From JBHHZM01 sp046758065 (GTDB lineage: Bacteria > Pseudomonadota > Alphaproteobacteria > JAAXGF01): a stretch of DNA of 25,796 bases. The stretch spans positions 1 through 25,796 of the forward strand of contig JBHHZM010000034.1 of assembly GCA_046758065.1 (NCBI GenBank), given 5' to 3'. The notes beneath the pieces were generated by a model. It did no database searches. It saw nothing but the letters and a program-made list of their open reading frames with translations, and was not told where the DNA came from. Position 1 is the stretch's first letter. The number at the start of each line of letters is the position of its first letter. The position numbers and the translations under genes are program-made. Positions 1-7,246 of the stretch are shown piece by piece.

Positions 1-33
1 AGAGCCTGTAAATGTATTGGGGAATGACCTGCG
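1..33. repeat. left terminal inverted repeat of the MITE-like element
   Basis: Bases 1-24 pair perfectly with 244-267; bases 28-33 also match after a short mismatch. The window starts exactly at the first repeat base, so the true outer end and the target duplication cannot be seen. Confidence 0.8.
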
Positions 34-234
34 CGACGGAATCAAAGGCTTGGGCCAGGAAGGCGTCGCGTCGCGATGCTGGAGCATCGCAAGCGGCGAC
101 TGACGCCGCCCAAGCCTTTGATATCGCCGCCCTTCGGGTCGCGCCTGCGTACCCCCGGGCGGCGTCGCCGCGCCTTGCCGATGTCCCCGCATCGCCTGCG
201 GCACGGCTTCTGGTCCGGGGGCACGCAGACGCGA

Positions 235-267
235 CGCAGGCCGTTCCCCAATACATTTACAGGCTCT
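235..267. repeat. right terminal inverted repeat of the MITE-like element
   Basis: This is the reverse complement of 1-33, perfect over 244-267. Its inner edge touches the foot of the second internal hairpin (215-235). The bases right after it (268-280) are the only leader left before the gmk start codon. Confidence 0.8.
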
Positions 268-280
268 GAGAGCGCGCGCC

Positions 281-919
281 GTGGCCATTCAGCCGATCAC
301 CCGCCGCGGTCTCATGCTGGTGCTGTCGTCGCCGTCGGGCGCCGGAAAGACGGCGATCTCCCGGGCGATTCTCGAACGGGACGAATCGATAAGCCTGTCG
401 GTCTCGGCGACCACGCGAGCGCCGCGCCCGGGCGAGGTCGACGGCGTCGATTACACCTTCGTCGATGCCGACGCCTTCGCCCGCATGGTCGCCGAGGGCG
501 CCTTTCTCGAACACGCGACGGTGTTCGGAAATTCCTATGGTACGCCGCGCGCGCCGGTCGAGGCGGCGCTCGCCGCCGGCCGCGACGTGCTGTTCGACGT
601 CGATTGGCAGGGCGCCCAGCAGCTCGGCGCCGCGGCGCACGACGATCTGGTCAGCGTCTTCGTCCTGCCGCCCTCGACCGCCGAACTCGATCGTCGATTG
701 AGGGCGCGTGCCCAGGATCCCGAAGAAGTCGTCGCGGCGCGCATGGCGCGGGCGGCCGACGAGATGAGTCACTGGGCCGAGTACGACTACGTCGTCGTCA
801 ACGACGACTTCGAGGAGAGCGTCGCCAAGCTGCGCGCCATCCTCGCGGCCGAACGATTGCGCCGCGGACGCCAGATCGGGCTGGTCGACTTCGTCAAGGC
901 GTTGAGTAAGACGCCGTAG
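281..919 (+). CDS. gmk: guanylate kinase
   Basis: Cytosolic enzyme that phosphorylates GMP to GDP with ATP, essential for GTP and dGTP supply. The 212-residue product has the P-loop SSPSGAGKT at residues 16-24, followed by the RAPRPGEVDGVDY region and the DVDWQGAQQL segment, all typical of bacterial Gmk, and its length is normal for the family. The start is a GTG at 281, chosen because alphaproteobacterial Gmk proteins usually carry a short RRGLMLVLSSPSG lead-in; an ATG at 314 would cut this. No good Shine-Dalgarno is visible: only a GAGAG about 8 bases upstream, at the junction with the MITE-like element. That element therefore occupies the place where an operon leader would be expected. The 3' end overlaps the convergent acetyltransferase gene by 26 bp. 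Confidence 0.95.
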   Translation: MAIQPITRRGLMLVLSSPSGAGKTAISRAILERDESISLSVSATTRAPRPGEVDGVDYTFVDADAFARMVAEGAFLEHATVFGNSYGTPRAPVEAALAAGRDVLFDVDWQGAQQLGAAAHDDLVSVFVLPPSTAELDRRLRARAQDPEEVVAARMARAADEMSHWAEYDYVVVNDDFEESVAKLRAILAAERLRRGRQIGLVDFVKALSKTP

Positions 920-1448
920 GCCGCGGGGCGACCTGATCCGGGGCAAGGCCCGGCCCGGCGGGGCCGAGCACGCCGGTCGCGCCCGCCAGGGCGCCGGCCG
1001 CGATCTCGGCGACGAGGAATCGTGTGTCGTCGACCGCGCCCGGCATGGCGAGACTCGCCGTCCGCGCCGCCACGAAGCCGAAACGGCTAAAGAAAGCGGG
1101 CTCGCCGATCGTCGCGACGATGCGATGACCGTGGCGGCGCGCCGTGTCCAGACCGCGGGCGACAAGCGCGGTGGCGATCTTTTGACCGCGATGGTCGGGG
1201 TCAACCGCGAGCGGGCCGAGGAGCAGTGCCGGCGTCGCGCCGCCGATGAGTATCGGCCAGAAGCGCAGGCTGCCCACCAGCCGGGCATTGCTCCGGGCGA
1301 CGAGGCCGAGCGCGACGAGTGGCGCCACGCCGTCGCGCAGGCGGTATGAAGGGCGGCGGTGGCGGTCCGGTCCGAAACAAAGGTCGAGCAGGGTTTCGAT
1401 TGAGGGGCCGTCGGCGGGCCGTTGGGACGCGATCTCAAACATGGTCAT
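894..1448 (-). CDS. GNAT family N-acetyltransferase (YhbS-like)
   Basis: Predicted acyl-CoA-dependent N-acetyltransferase of 184 residues; the substrate cannot be told. The GNAT fold is supported by the central GPLAVDPDHRGQKIATALV segment (motif A, acetyl-CoA pyrophosphate loop) and a following FFSRFGFV segment like motif B, an arrangement seen in YhbS-type proteins. The first ATG (1448) and a second ATG two codons in are both possible starts; neither has a clear ribosome binding site. The gene is convergent with gmk and its last codons lie inside the gmk coding sequence (26-bp overlap). It sits between gmk and rsmA, genes that are otherwise often close together in alphaproteobacteria, so it may be a lineage-specific insertion. 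Function beyond the fold is unknown. Confidence 0.85.
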   Translation of the reverse strand: MTMFEIASQRPADGPSIETLLDLCFGPDRHRRPSYRLRDGVAPLVALGLVARSNARLVGSLRFWPILIGGATPALLLGPLAVDPDHRGQKIATALVARGLDTARRHGHRIVATIGEPAFFSRFGFVAARTASLAMPGAVDDTRFLVAEIAAGALAGATGVLGPAGPGLAPDQVAPRPTASYSTP

Positions 1449-1709
1449 CTACCGGCATTGACACGGGACTCGGGCTCGATCGGCGCGGGGCCGCGTCCGT
1501 CGTGATGCCTGAAGAGAGATTGCGGTTGGTCGACCCGCCGCCGGAACGCGGCGGGATCAGGTGCTCAGGCGTGCGCCGACGGGAAGCGGTCCCCGCTGGG
1601 TCCACGTCGCTGCCGTCGTCGTCGCGCGCTGCACCGGATGCTCACGGCTTGCCGTCCTTTTTCCGCTCCGCGCCCCGGCGGAGACATCGCTCTCTACACC
1701 GGCCGCGCC
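1449..1709. other. 261-bp intergenic region with a GC-rich hairpin
   Basis: This gap lies between the starts of the acetyltransferase gene (leftward) and the end of rsmA. I see no gene or clear promoter. It contains a perfect 8-bp hairpin (1534-1541 with 1548-1555, 6-base loop) and a 6-bp stem further right within about 1665-1685 (CTCCGC with GCGGAG). Neither is followed by a T-run in the direction of rsmA transcription, so an intrinsic terminator is not supported. Confidence 0.5.
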
Positions 1710-2579
1710 TCATTGGCAAGCGTCGCCCGCTTCGGCGCTCAGCGATTGGTAGGCGCGGGCGAGGGCGCAGAAACCCGCGATGTCAATCTCCTCGGCGCGC
1801 GCGCCGGGCGGGACATCGCTATCGGCAAGCAGCCGTTCGACGTCCACTCCCAGGCTCCTGAGGCTCGATCGCAGCATCTTGCGTCGCTGACCAAAGGCGG
1901 CCGCCGTCACGGACGAGAGCGCCGCCGCATCGGCCGGCGCCAGGGGGTGGGCGCGCGGGACGAGTTGCACCAGGGTAGAAATCACCTTGGGCGACGGGAC
2001 GAAGGCGCGGGGCGGGACGTCGAACAGGCGGCGCACCCGGCACAGCCACTGGCAGAAGATCGCAAGCCGCCCGTAAGCGCCGCCGCCGGGCGCGGCGGTG
2101 ATCCGCGCGGCCACCTCCTTCTGGAACATCAGGGTGAGGCTGGTGAAGGCGCCGGCGTCGTCGAGCCAGCGGAACAGCAGCGGCGTGGCGATATTGTAGG
2201 GCAGGTTGGCGACGATCGCGCGCGGCGCCGGCGCGAGCTCCGTGGCGTCGATTTCGAGCGCGTCGCCGGCGATCACCGTGAGCCGTCCGGGATAGGCGGC
2301 GGCGAGATCGCCGAGCGCCGCGACGCAGCGGGGGTCGCGCTCGACGGCGACCACTTCGCGCGCCGCGCCGGCGAGCAGCGCGCGGGTGAGCCCGCCGGGC
2401 CCGGGTCCCACCTCGATCACCGCGACCCCCTCGAAATCGCCGGCCTGGCGGGCGATTCGACCGATCAGGTTGGTGTCGAGCAGGAAATTCTGTCCCAGTG
2501 ACTTGCGGGCCGTCAGACGGTGGCGGGCGATGACCTCGCGCAGCGGCGGCAGGTGCACGCCCGCGTCGGCGTCAGCCAT
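1710..2579 (-). CDS. rsmA: 16S rRNA (adenine(1518)-N(6)/adenine(1519)-N(6))-dimethyltransferase
   Basis: RsmA (KsgA) uses S-adenosylmethionine to dimethylate two adjacent adenines near the 3' end of 16S rRNA during late 30S assembly. The 289-residue protein has the LGQNFL entry motif (residues 28-33), the SAM-binding motif EVGPGPGGLT (56-65), the catalytic NLPYN motif (125-129) and the later FVPSPKV segment, all diagnostic. Length is normal. The start codon lies inside the end of pdxA (8-bp overlap), so it is translationally linked to the upstream pdxA and surA genes in one minus-strand operon. Loss of this enzyme gives kasugamycin resistance in other bacteria. Confidence 0.96.
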   Translation of the reverse strand: MADADAGVHLPPLREVIARHRLTARKSLGQNFLLDTNLIGRIARQAGDFEGVAVIEVGPGPGGLTRALLAGAAREVVAVERDPRCVAALGDLAAAYPGRLTVIAGDALEIDATELAPAPRAIVANLPYNIATPLLFRWLDDAGAFTSLTLMFQKEVAARITAAPGGGAYGRLAIFCQWLCRVRRLFDVPPRAFVPSPKVISTLVQLVPRAHPLAPADAAALSSVTAAAFGQRRKMLRSSLRSLGVDVERLLADSDVPPGARAEEIDIAGFCALARAYQSLSAEAGDACQ

Positions 2580-3624
2580 TGAGTTCGCGCCGGCCGCGCA
2601 CGATGGCGGCCGCGCTGATCTCGCGCTGGCACGCCATCGCGGCGGCGGCGTGGAGCGCGGCGACGAGGCTATGTTCGTTCGCCGCCCCGGTGCCGGCGAT
2701 CTCGAGCGCCGTGCCGTGATCGGGCGAGGTACGAACGAAGGGCAGCCCCAGCGTGATGTTGACGCCGCGGTCGAAGTCGATCGTCTTGAGCGGGATCAGC
2801 GCCTGGTCGTGATACATGCAGATGACCGCGTCGTAAGCCGAGCGGATGCGCTCGTGGAACAGGGTGTCCGCTGGCGCCGGGCCGGTCGCGGCGATGCCCT
2901 GCGCCTTGAGGGCCTCGACCGCCGGACGGATGATCTCGATCTCCTCGCGGCCGAGGCTGCCGTCCTCGCCGGCGTGCGGGTTGAGCCCGGCAACCGCGAT
3001 CGCCGGCTGGTCGACGCCGAAGTCGCGCCTGAGCGCCGCCGCCGTCACTTCGCCGCAGCGCACGATCTCCGCCGTCGTAAGTGCGGCGATCGCGTCGCGC
3101 AGGGCGGTGTGTACCGTAACCGGCACGACGCGCAGCGCGGCGCAGGCAAGCATCATGACGGGCCTGAGGCCGCCCCCGGCGAGTGCCGCGAGGTATTCGG
3201 TGTGACCCGGATAGCGAAACCCGGCGTCGTAAAGACATTTCTTGTGGATCGGGTTGGTGACGACCGCCGCGGCATGGCCATGGCGGGTGAGTTCGACGGC
3301 GCGCTCGATCGCCGTGACCACCGCGGCCGCGTTGGCGCCGTCGGGCTTGCCCGAAACGACCGGCGCAGGCAGTCGCTCGGGCAGCACCGGCAGCGCCTTC
3401 TTGAAGATCGCGCCGGCCTGGTCGGGCGACGCGATCCCAGCGACAGGCACGTCGAGTCCGATATGCGCCGCGAGCCGTTTCAGGCGCTGCGGATCGTCGA
3501 TGACGAAGAAAGGGGAAAGGCCTTCGTCGCGGCGCAGCCATGCCTTGAGCGTAATCTCGCCGCCGATACCCGCCGGCTCGCCCATGGTGAGGGCGAGCGG
3601 AAGGCGCCATGGTCGCTCGCTCAT
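2572..3624 (-). CDS. pdxA: 4-hydroxythreonine-4-phosphate dehydrogenase
   Basis: PdxA oxidises 4-phosphohydroxy-L-threonine with NAD to give 3-amino-1-hydroxyacetone 1-phosphate (after decarboxylation), in the DXP-dependent pyridoxal phosphate pathway. The 350-residue protein carries TMGEPAGIGGE near the N-terminus, PGHTEYL (substrate-binding His141/Thr142), AGLNPHAGE, MYHDQALIPLK with a metal-binding His, and FVRTSPDHGTA near the C-terminus. All are conserved in true PdxA rather than PdxA2-like proteins, though the latter cannot be fully excluded by eye. Its start overlaps the surA stop by 4 bp and its end overlaps the rsmA start, so the order surA-pdxA-rsmA is a coupled operon, an arrangement also known in gammaproteobacteria. 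Confidence 0.96.
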   Translation of the reverse strand: MSERPWRLPLALTMGEPAGIGGEITLKAWLRRDEGLSPFFVIDDPQRLKRLAAHIGLDVPVAGIASPDQAGAIFKKALPVLPERLPAPVVSGKPDGANAAAVVTAIERAVELTRHGHAAAVVTNPIHKKCLYDAGFRYPGHTEYLAALAGGGLRPVMMLACAALRVVPVTVHTALRDAIAALTTAEIVRCGEVTAAALRRDFGVDQPAIAVAGLNPHAGEDGSLGREEIEIIRPAVEALKAQGIAATGPAPADTLFHERIRSAYDAVICMYHDQALIPLKTIDFDRGVNITLGLPFVRTSPDHGTALEIAGTGAANEHSLVAALHAAAAMACQREISAAAIVRGRRELNG

Positions 3625-4913
3625 ATGCGGATATCCACGAAGGCGCTCCGGCGAATGTCGCGCAGATAGCTGCGCGACAGCAACTCGACCCGCTTATCGG
3701 TGAGCCTGTTGCGGATCGTCTCGCGGTCGGGAAGGCTGGACGCCGCCTCCACCCGATCACAGACCATGAGCAGGTGCAGGCCGAGCTTCGAGCGCACCGG
3801 CTGGCTGATTCTGCCGACGGGCAGGTCGCGCACCACCTCGCGCAGATTTTTCGGCAGATCCTTGAGGCGCAGCTTTCCGAGATCGCCCGACATTCCGGGG
3901 GCGATCGTCGCCGCGGTCCGGCTCATGGCGTTGCAGTCGGGGATCGTCTGGCGGATGGTCGCGGCACGCGCGGATTGTGCCGCCACCGTGCTGTCCGGCG
4001 CCTCCGCCGGGAGAGGCAGCAGGATCTGCTTGAGAGTCACCTGGGCGTCGTCGGCGTCGGCGATCATGCGTTGGCGGCGGTCGTTGAGCTTAACGATCAG
4101 ATAACCGCCGTTGGTGCGAATCGGGCCGGCCACCTGGCCGGGCGACATCGACTTGACGGTCGTCGCCACCTCCTCGGCGAGCTGACTTTCGAGCACCCAT
4201 CCGATGTTTCCGCCCGCCCCCGCGGTCACCCCTTCGGAGAACTGGCTGGCCAGGGCGGCAAAACTGGCGCCGGAACGGAGCTGCTCGATGAGCCGCGCGG
4301 AATTCTGCTGCGCGACGGTGTCCTGGTCCGGACTCGCGACGACCAGAAAAATCTCCGACAGCAGATACTCGAGCTTCCCCTGGCTCGCTCGCAAGCGTTC
4401 GAGCTCCTGGTCGATATCGTCTTCGGTCACCGTGTGCGAGGCCCGCTGACGCCGTCCCAGCAGCTTCATCCAGGCGAGCTGGGCGCGGACCTGGGTGAGG
4501 ACCGTTTCGGGGTCGATGCCACGCGCTTTGAGGAAGCTGTCGAGCGTGTGCGGGGGAATCTTGTTGTTCCGCTCGATCCGGGCAAGCGCGCCGGCCATCT
4601 CCGTCTCGGATACCGAGATCTTTTTGCGGGACGCCTCCTGAAGGCGCAGGCGCTCGTCGATCAGGGTGCGCAGCACCTGCGGCCCGATCTGTCGCATCAC
4701 TTCCGGCGTGTTCCGCAGGCCCGAAGAAAAGATCACCAGCTTCAGGCGCTGGACGAGGTCGAACATTGAGACCACCTCGTCGTTGACCACGGCGGCGATG
4801 CGCTGCACGTCCTGCGCCACGGCCGGCGCCGCATGGCCAAACCAGAACGTCAGCAGCAGCGCGAGCGCGATGCGCTGCAGGACAGTCACAAACATCATCT
4901 TCGGACTTCGCAT
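3621..4913 (-). CDS. surA: periplasmic chaperone / peptidyl-prolyl isomerase SurA
   Basis: SurA escorts unfolded outer-membrane proteins across the periplasm to the BAM complex. The 430-residue precursor begins with a signal peptide (hydrophobic core about residues 12-26, likely cleavage near residue 33), followed by the SurA N-terminal chaperone domain (RIAAVVNDEVVSMFDL onward), one recognisable parvulin domain (about residues 165-285, with FSEG...GGNIGWV and NGGYLIVKL) and a second, degenerate parvulin-like region ending near KLGLHLLMVCDR. Start codons at residues 6 and 7 are alternatives to the first ATG. LptD, encoded just upstream in the same direction, is a known SurA client in E. coli. 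A separate promoter with an extended -10 is predicted in the lptD-surA gap. Confidence 0.93.
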   Translation of the reverse strand: MRSPKMMFVTVLQRIALALLLTFWFGHAAPAVAQDVQRIAAVVNDEVVSMFDLVQRLKLVIFSSGLRNTPEVMRQIGPQVLRTLIDERLRLQEASRKKISVSETEMAGALARIERNNKIPPHTLDSFLKARGIDPETVLTQVRAQLAWMKLLGRRQRASHTVTEDDIDQELERLRASQGKLEYLLSEIFLVVASPDQDTVAQQNSARLIEQLRSGASFAALASQFSEGVTAGAGGNIGWVLESQLAEEVATTVKSMSPGQVAGPIRTNGGYLIVKLNDRRQRMIADADDAQVTLKQILLPLPAEAPDSTVAAQSARAATIRQTIPDCNAMSRTAATIAPGMSGDLGKLRLKDLPKNLREVVRDLPVGRISQPVRSKLGLHLLMVCDRVEAASSLPDRETIRNRLTDKRVELLSRSYLRDIRRSAFVDIRI

Positions 4914-4961
4914 CGGTTGCTTTATGGTTACTGGATTCGTCTATGGTTACCGAATCATTAC
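4914..4961 (-). promoter_or_regulatory. structured surA leader with repeated motif and micro-ORF
   Basis: On the minus strand GTAACCATA occurs twice (4950-4942 and 4931-4923). The first copy is the loop of a 6-bp hairpin (4956-4951 GATTCG with 4939-4934 CGAATC). A three-codon micro-ORF (ATG ATT CGG TAA, 4958-4947) begins about 3 bases from the predicted start point. The region is AT-rich compared with its surroundings. Whether it regulates surA is inference. Confidence 0.35.
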
Positions 4962-4967
4962 GTCGGG

Positions 4968-4976
4968 ACTATAGCA
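4968..4976 (-). promoter_or_regulatory. predicted extended -10 promoter of surA-pdxA-rsmA
   Basis: Read on the minus strand, 4976-4968 is TGC followed by TATAGT, an extended -10. No good -35 is visible at 17 bp, as is common with extended -10 promoters. The predicted start point is near 4961, giving a leader of about 48 bases before the surA ATG. Confidence 0.5.
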
Positions 4977-5081
4977 GAAAACGGCTCATTTGCCGATGGA
5001 GAGAAGCAAAAATAAGGAACGAAACTGCTCCGCGCGCCGCCCCGTACCCGTCCCGGAGAAGGCCGCGGGAACCGTCGACGC

Positions 5082-7241
5082 TCAGCCGAGGTGCTTGAGC
5101 TTGATGACAAACTTTACCGACGTCTCGGGCTCGAAATCGCGGTCCTCCGTGAAGCGGCGGGAACCCTCGACCGAGATGAACAAGCATTCGTCCTCGTAGA
5201 CGATGCCGGCGCCCGTGTCGATCGTCCTGTCGGCGGTCAGGTCACGCCGGTGGAACGCCGTGAGCGACCAGTTGTCACTGAACCGGGCCAACGCCGAGAC
5301 ATCGATCTCCTGGCGCTTGCCGACGCCCTCATCGAGGTTGACCGAGGTCGCATCGAGAGACAGGAACCCGAGGTTGAAGCGCAACCACTCGGGCCCCGCC
5401 GCCAAATCGACCTCGCTGCGGCGTGAGGTGAAGTTGTTGTTGTCGAGCCGGAAGCGATAGGAGAGGTCGATGAAGTCGTTGGGCGAAACGGTCACGCGCC
5501 CGACATAGTCGGAAAAGTTGTCGTCGAGGCCGCTGCCGGGGTCGAAGGTGCTGTCCGCCTTGGCGCGGAAGCTCTGGCCAAGAAAAGCGGTCGTCCGCCC
5601 GCCGCCCGCGCCGTAGGCGCCCATGCGCAGGCCATAGCTGATGCGCGTGCCGCCTTCGACCCGATCGAGCCCGGGAAAGCGGTTCAGGCTGAACAGGTTG
5701 GTGTCATCGAACTCGAAATCCTGGCTGTCCTCGTTGGGAATTTTGTTCGGCTTGCCGAAGTTCGGACTGACCGCGAACTTGAAGACCGGCTCGATAATCT
5801 GACGGACGCTGCCGCTGTGTCTTATCAGGGGATAGCGCCAGTCGAGGGAGAGTTGGGGAACGAATCGGCCGATCAGATCCTCGGTATCGCCATCGGCGGG
5901 TTCGCGCGGGCTTTCGGCGGTGTCCACCAGATAGAGATCGCCGCGCAGCGAGGTGGTCAGGGTATAGATATCGCCGAGCGGGCCGAGGTAGGGGACCTGC
6001 CATCCGCCGGTTACCGACAGGCGCCGACTGTCGATGCCCTGGTTGCGGGTCAGGACCATGAGGTTCGAGTCGAGCGTGAAGCGTCCGTTGAACGGGCCCG
6101 GATCGCCGATGAAGTTGACGTCGGCGATGGGTAGAACGAGCGGGGTTTCGCCGGGGTCGTCAGTCGGCTCGAGACCCTGGAACGTATAGCCGTTGATTGC
6201 GGCGTAGCTGCGGCCCTCGAAGCCTTCCATGAAAAGGCGCGAGGTCAGCGTGTCCTCGAAGCCGAAGCCGTAGCGTCTCAGATAGGTGTCGTCCGTCGAT
6301 CGTGAGATGTTGAAGCCCCAGCGCCACGCGTCGTTCAGGTCGAACAGACCGGAGCCTTTGATATGACCGCGCGTGTCTCGACCGGGAAGACGCTCGCCGT
6401 TGTCGCCGCGCCGTTTGGGCCGGGTGATGCTGCCCGAAAGTTTGAACGCGCCGCTGTTCGTGCGCTCGCGGTATTCGCCGCCCAGCACCACGCCTTCCCT
6501 GCTGGTGAAGATCGGCGAGAAGGTAAAGTCGCGATTGGGCGCAAGGTTGAAGAAATAAGGCACTTCCGCGGTAAAGCCGAGCTTGCTCCGGTTGGCGAAA
6601 CTCGGCGTGAGGAAGCCGCTCTTGCGTTTCACCGTCGGGTCGGGGTGTGAAAAATACGGCGTGTAGGCGACGGGTACGCCGAAGAATTCGAGGAACGCGT
6701 CCGAATACTCGATGACCTGGCGTTCCTCGTCGTGGACCACGCGCACCGCCTTGATCTGCCAGAGCGGTGCCTTGTCCGGATGGTCGGGGCAGAGGCGGCA
6801 GGGCGAGAACACGACCTTGCGCATCTCGGTACGGTTTCCTCCGGTGCGCAGGGCGCCGTTGGCCGCGAATCGCGATCCATCGGTGAGCAGAATATGCAAA
6901 TCGCGGATGATGCCGCGCCGCATCTCGTCGTCGAGCTCGACGTAGTCGGCGAATATCACTTCGCCCGAAGGCTCGAGCAGGGTGACATTACCGGTCGCGG
7001 TCACCATGCCCGTGTCCTGGTTGTAGGTGATCTCATCGGCAAGCAGGACGCGCTCTCCCTGGGCGATCTCGACATTGCCCGAGGCGACGACCAGTCCCTT
7101 CTTCTCGTCGTAGGTCAGATCGTCGGCGCGCACCACGACCGGTTCCGTCCCGATCTTCTTTTGCGCCGCCAGCGCGCCGTGCGCGACGACGAGACACAGC
7201 GCGAGGGCGCCCGCGGCCAGCCATCTGTTGATCGGAGGCAC
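5082..7241 (-). CDS. lptD: LPS-assembly protein LptD (outer-membrane LPS translocon)
   Basis: LptD is the beta-barrel that, with lipoprotein LptE, inserts lipopolysaccharide into the outer leaflet of the outer membrane. The open frame runs further upstream into lptG, but the start is taken as the GTG at 7241 because it begins a clear signal peptide (RWLAAGALALCLVVAHGALAA). The mature part begins with an LptA-like jellyroll region (VVVRADDLTYDEKKGLVVASG style repeats, about residues 30-130), then a Cys-rich FSPCRLCPDHP segment and a long barrel domain with alternating aromatic strands to a C-terminal end. The 719-residue length is normal for alphaproteobacterial LptD. The start lies 5 bases past the lptG stop, so the two are cotranscribed. 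The C-x-x-C pair probably takes part in the disulfides known for LptD. Confidence 0.93.
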   Translation of the reverse strand: MPPINRWLAAGALALCLVVAHGALAAQKKIGTEPVVVRADDLTYDEKKGLVVASGNVEIAQGERVLLADEITYNQDTGMVTATGNVTLLEPSGEVIFADYVELDDEMRRGIIRDLHILLTDGSRFAANGALRTGGNRTEMRKVVFSPCRLCPDHPDKAPLWQIKAVRVVHDEERQVIEYSDAFLEFFGVPVAYTPYFSHPDPTVKRKSGFLTPSFANRSKLGFTAEVPYFFNLAPNRDFTFSPIFTSREGVVLGGEYRERTNSGAFKLSGSITRPKRRGDNGERLPGRDTRGHIKGSGLFDLNDAWRWGFNISRSTDDTYLRRYGFGFEDTLTSRLFMEGFEGRSYAAINGYTFQGLEPTDDPGETPLVLPIADVNFIGDPGPFNGRFTLDSNLMVLTRNQGIDSRRLSVTGGWQVPYLGPLGDIYTLTTSLRGDLYLVDTAESPREPADGDTEDLIGRFVPQLSLDWRYPLIRHSGSVRQIIEPVFKFAVSPNFGKPNKIPNEDSQDFEFDDTNLFSLNRFPGLDRVEGGTRISYGLRMGAYGAGGGRTTAFLGQSFRAKADSTFDPGSGLDDNFSDYVGRVTVSPNDFIDLSYRFRLDNNNFTSRRSEVDLAAGPEWLRFNLGFLSLDATSVNLDEGVGKRQEIDVSALARFSDNWSLTAFHRRDLTADRTIDTGAGIVYEDECLFISVEGSRRFTEDRDFEPETSVKFVIKLKHLG

Positions 7242-7246
7242 CGGGT

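Larger units (their letters stand above)
1..267. mobile_element. MITE-like non-coding element with terminal inverted repeats
   Basis: The first 24 bases (1-24) are the exact reverse complement of 244-267, and the match continues imperfectly to 33 bases (1-33 against 235-267, about 30 of 33 identical). Inside are two large hairpins. The first pairs 43-55 with 108-120 (13 bp perfect), 62-67 with 102-107, and 73-80 with 83-90. The second pairs 138-158 with 215-235 at 19 of 21 positions, and contains smaller stems such as 179-183 with 189-193. No convincing protein is encoded. Short size, long terminal repeats and absence of a transposase fit a miniature inverted-repeat transposable element mobilised in trans; the ends loosely resemble IS256-type ends, which is only an impression. 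The left target-site duplication would lie outside the window. The right end is 13 bases before the gmk start. Confidence 0.75.

Noticed and set aside
12..269. An 85-residue open frame across the left-edge element
   Set aside because: It is made of the inverted repeats and hairpins, has no recognisable domain, and its ends coincide with the terminal repeats; treated as a shadow.
1534..1555. Perfect 8-bp GC hairpin as rsmA terminator
   Set aside because: No T-run follows on the minus strand, and it lies more than 150 bases past the rsmA stop.
2386..3669. Long plus-strand open frames opposite rsmA, pdxA, surA, rnd and others
   Set aside because: They are antisense frames of GC-rich genes, with Arg/Gly-rich low-similarity translations and no family motifs.
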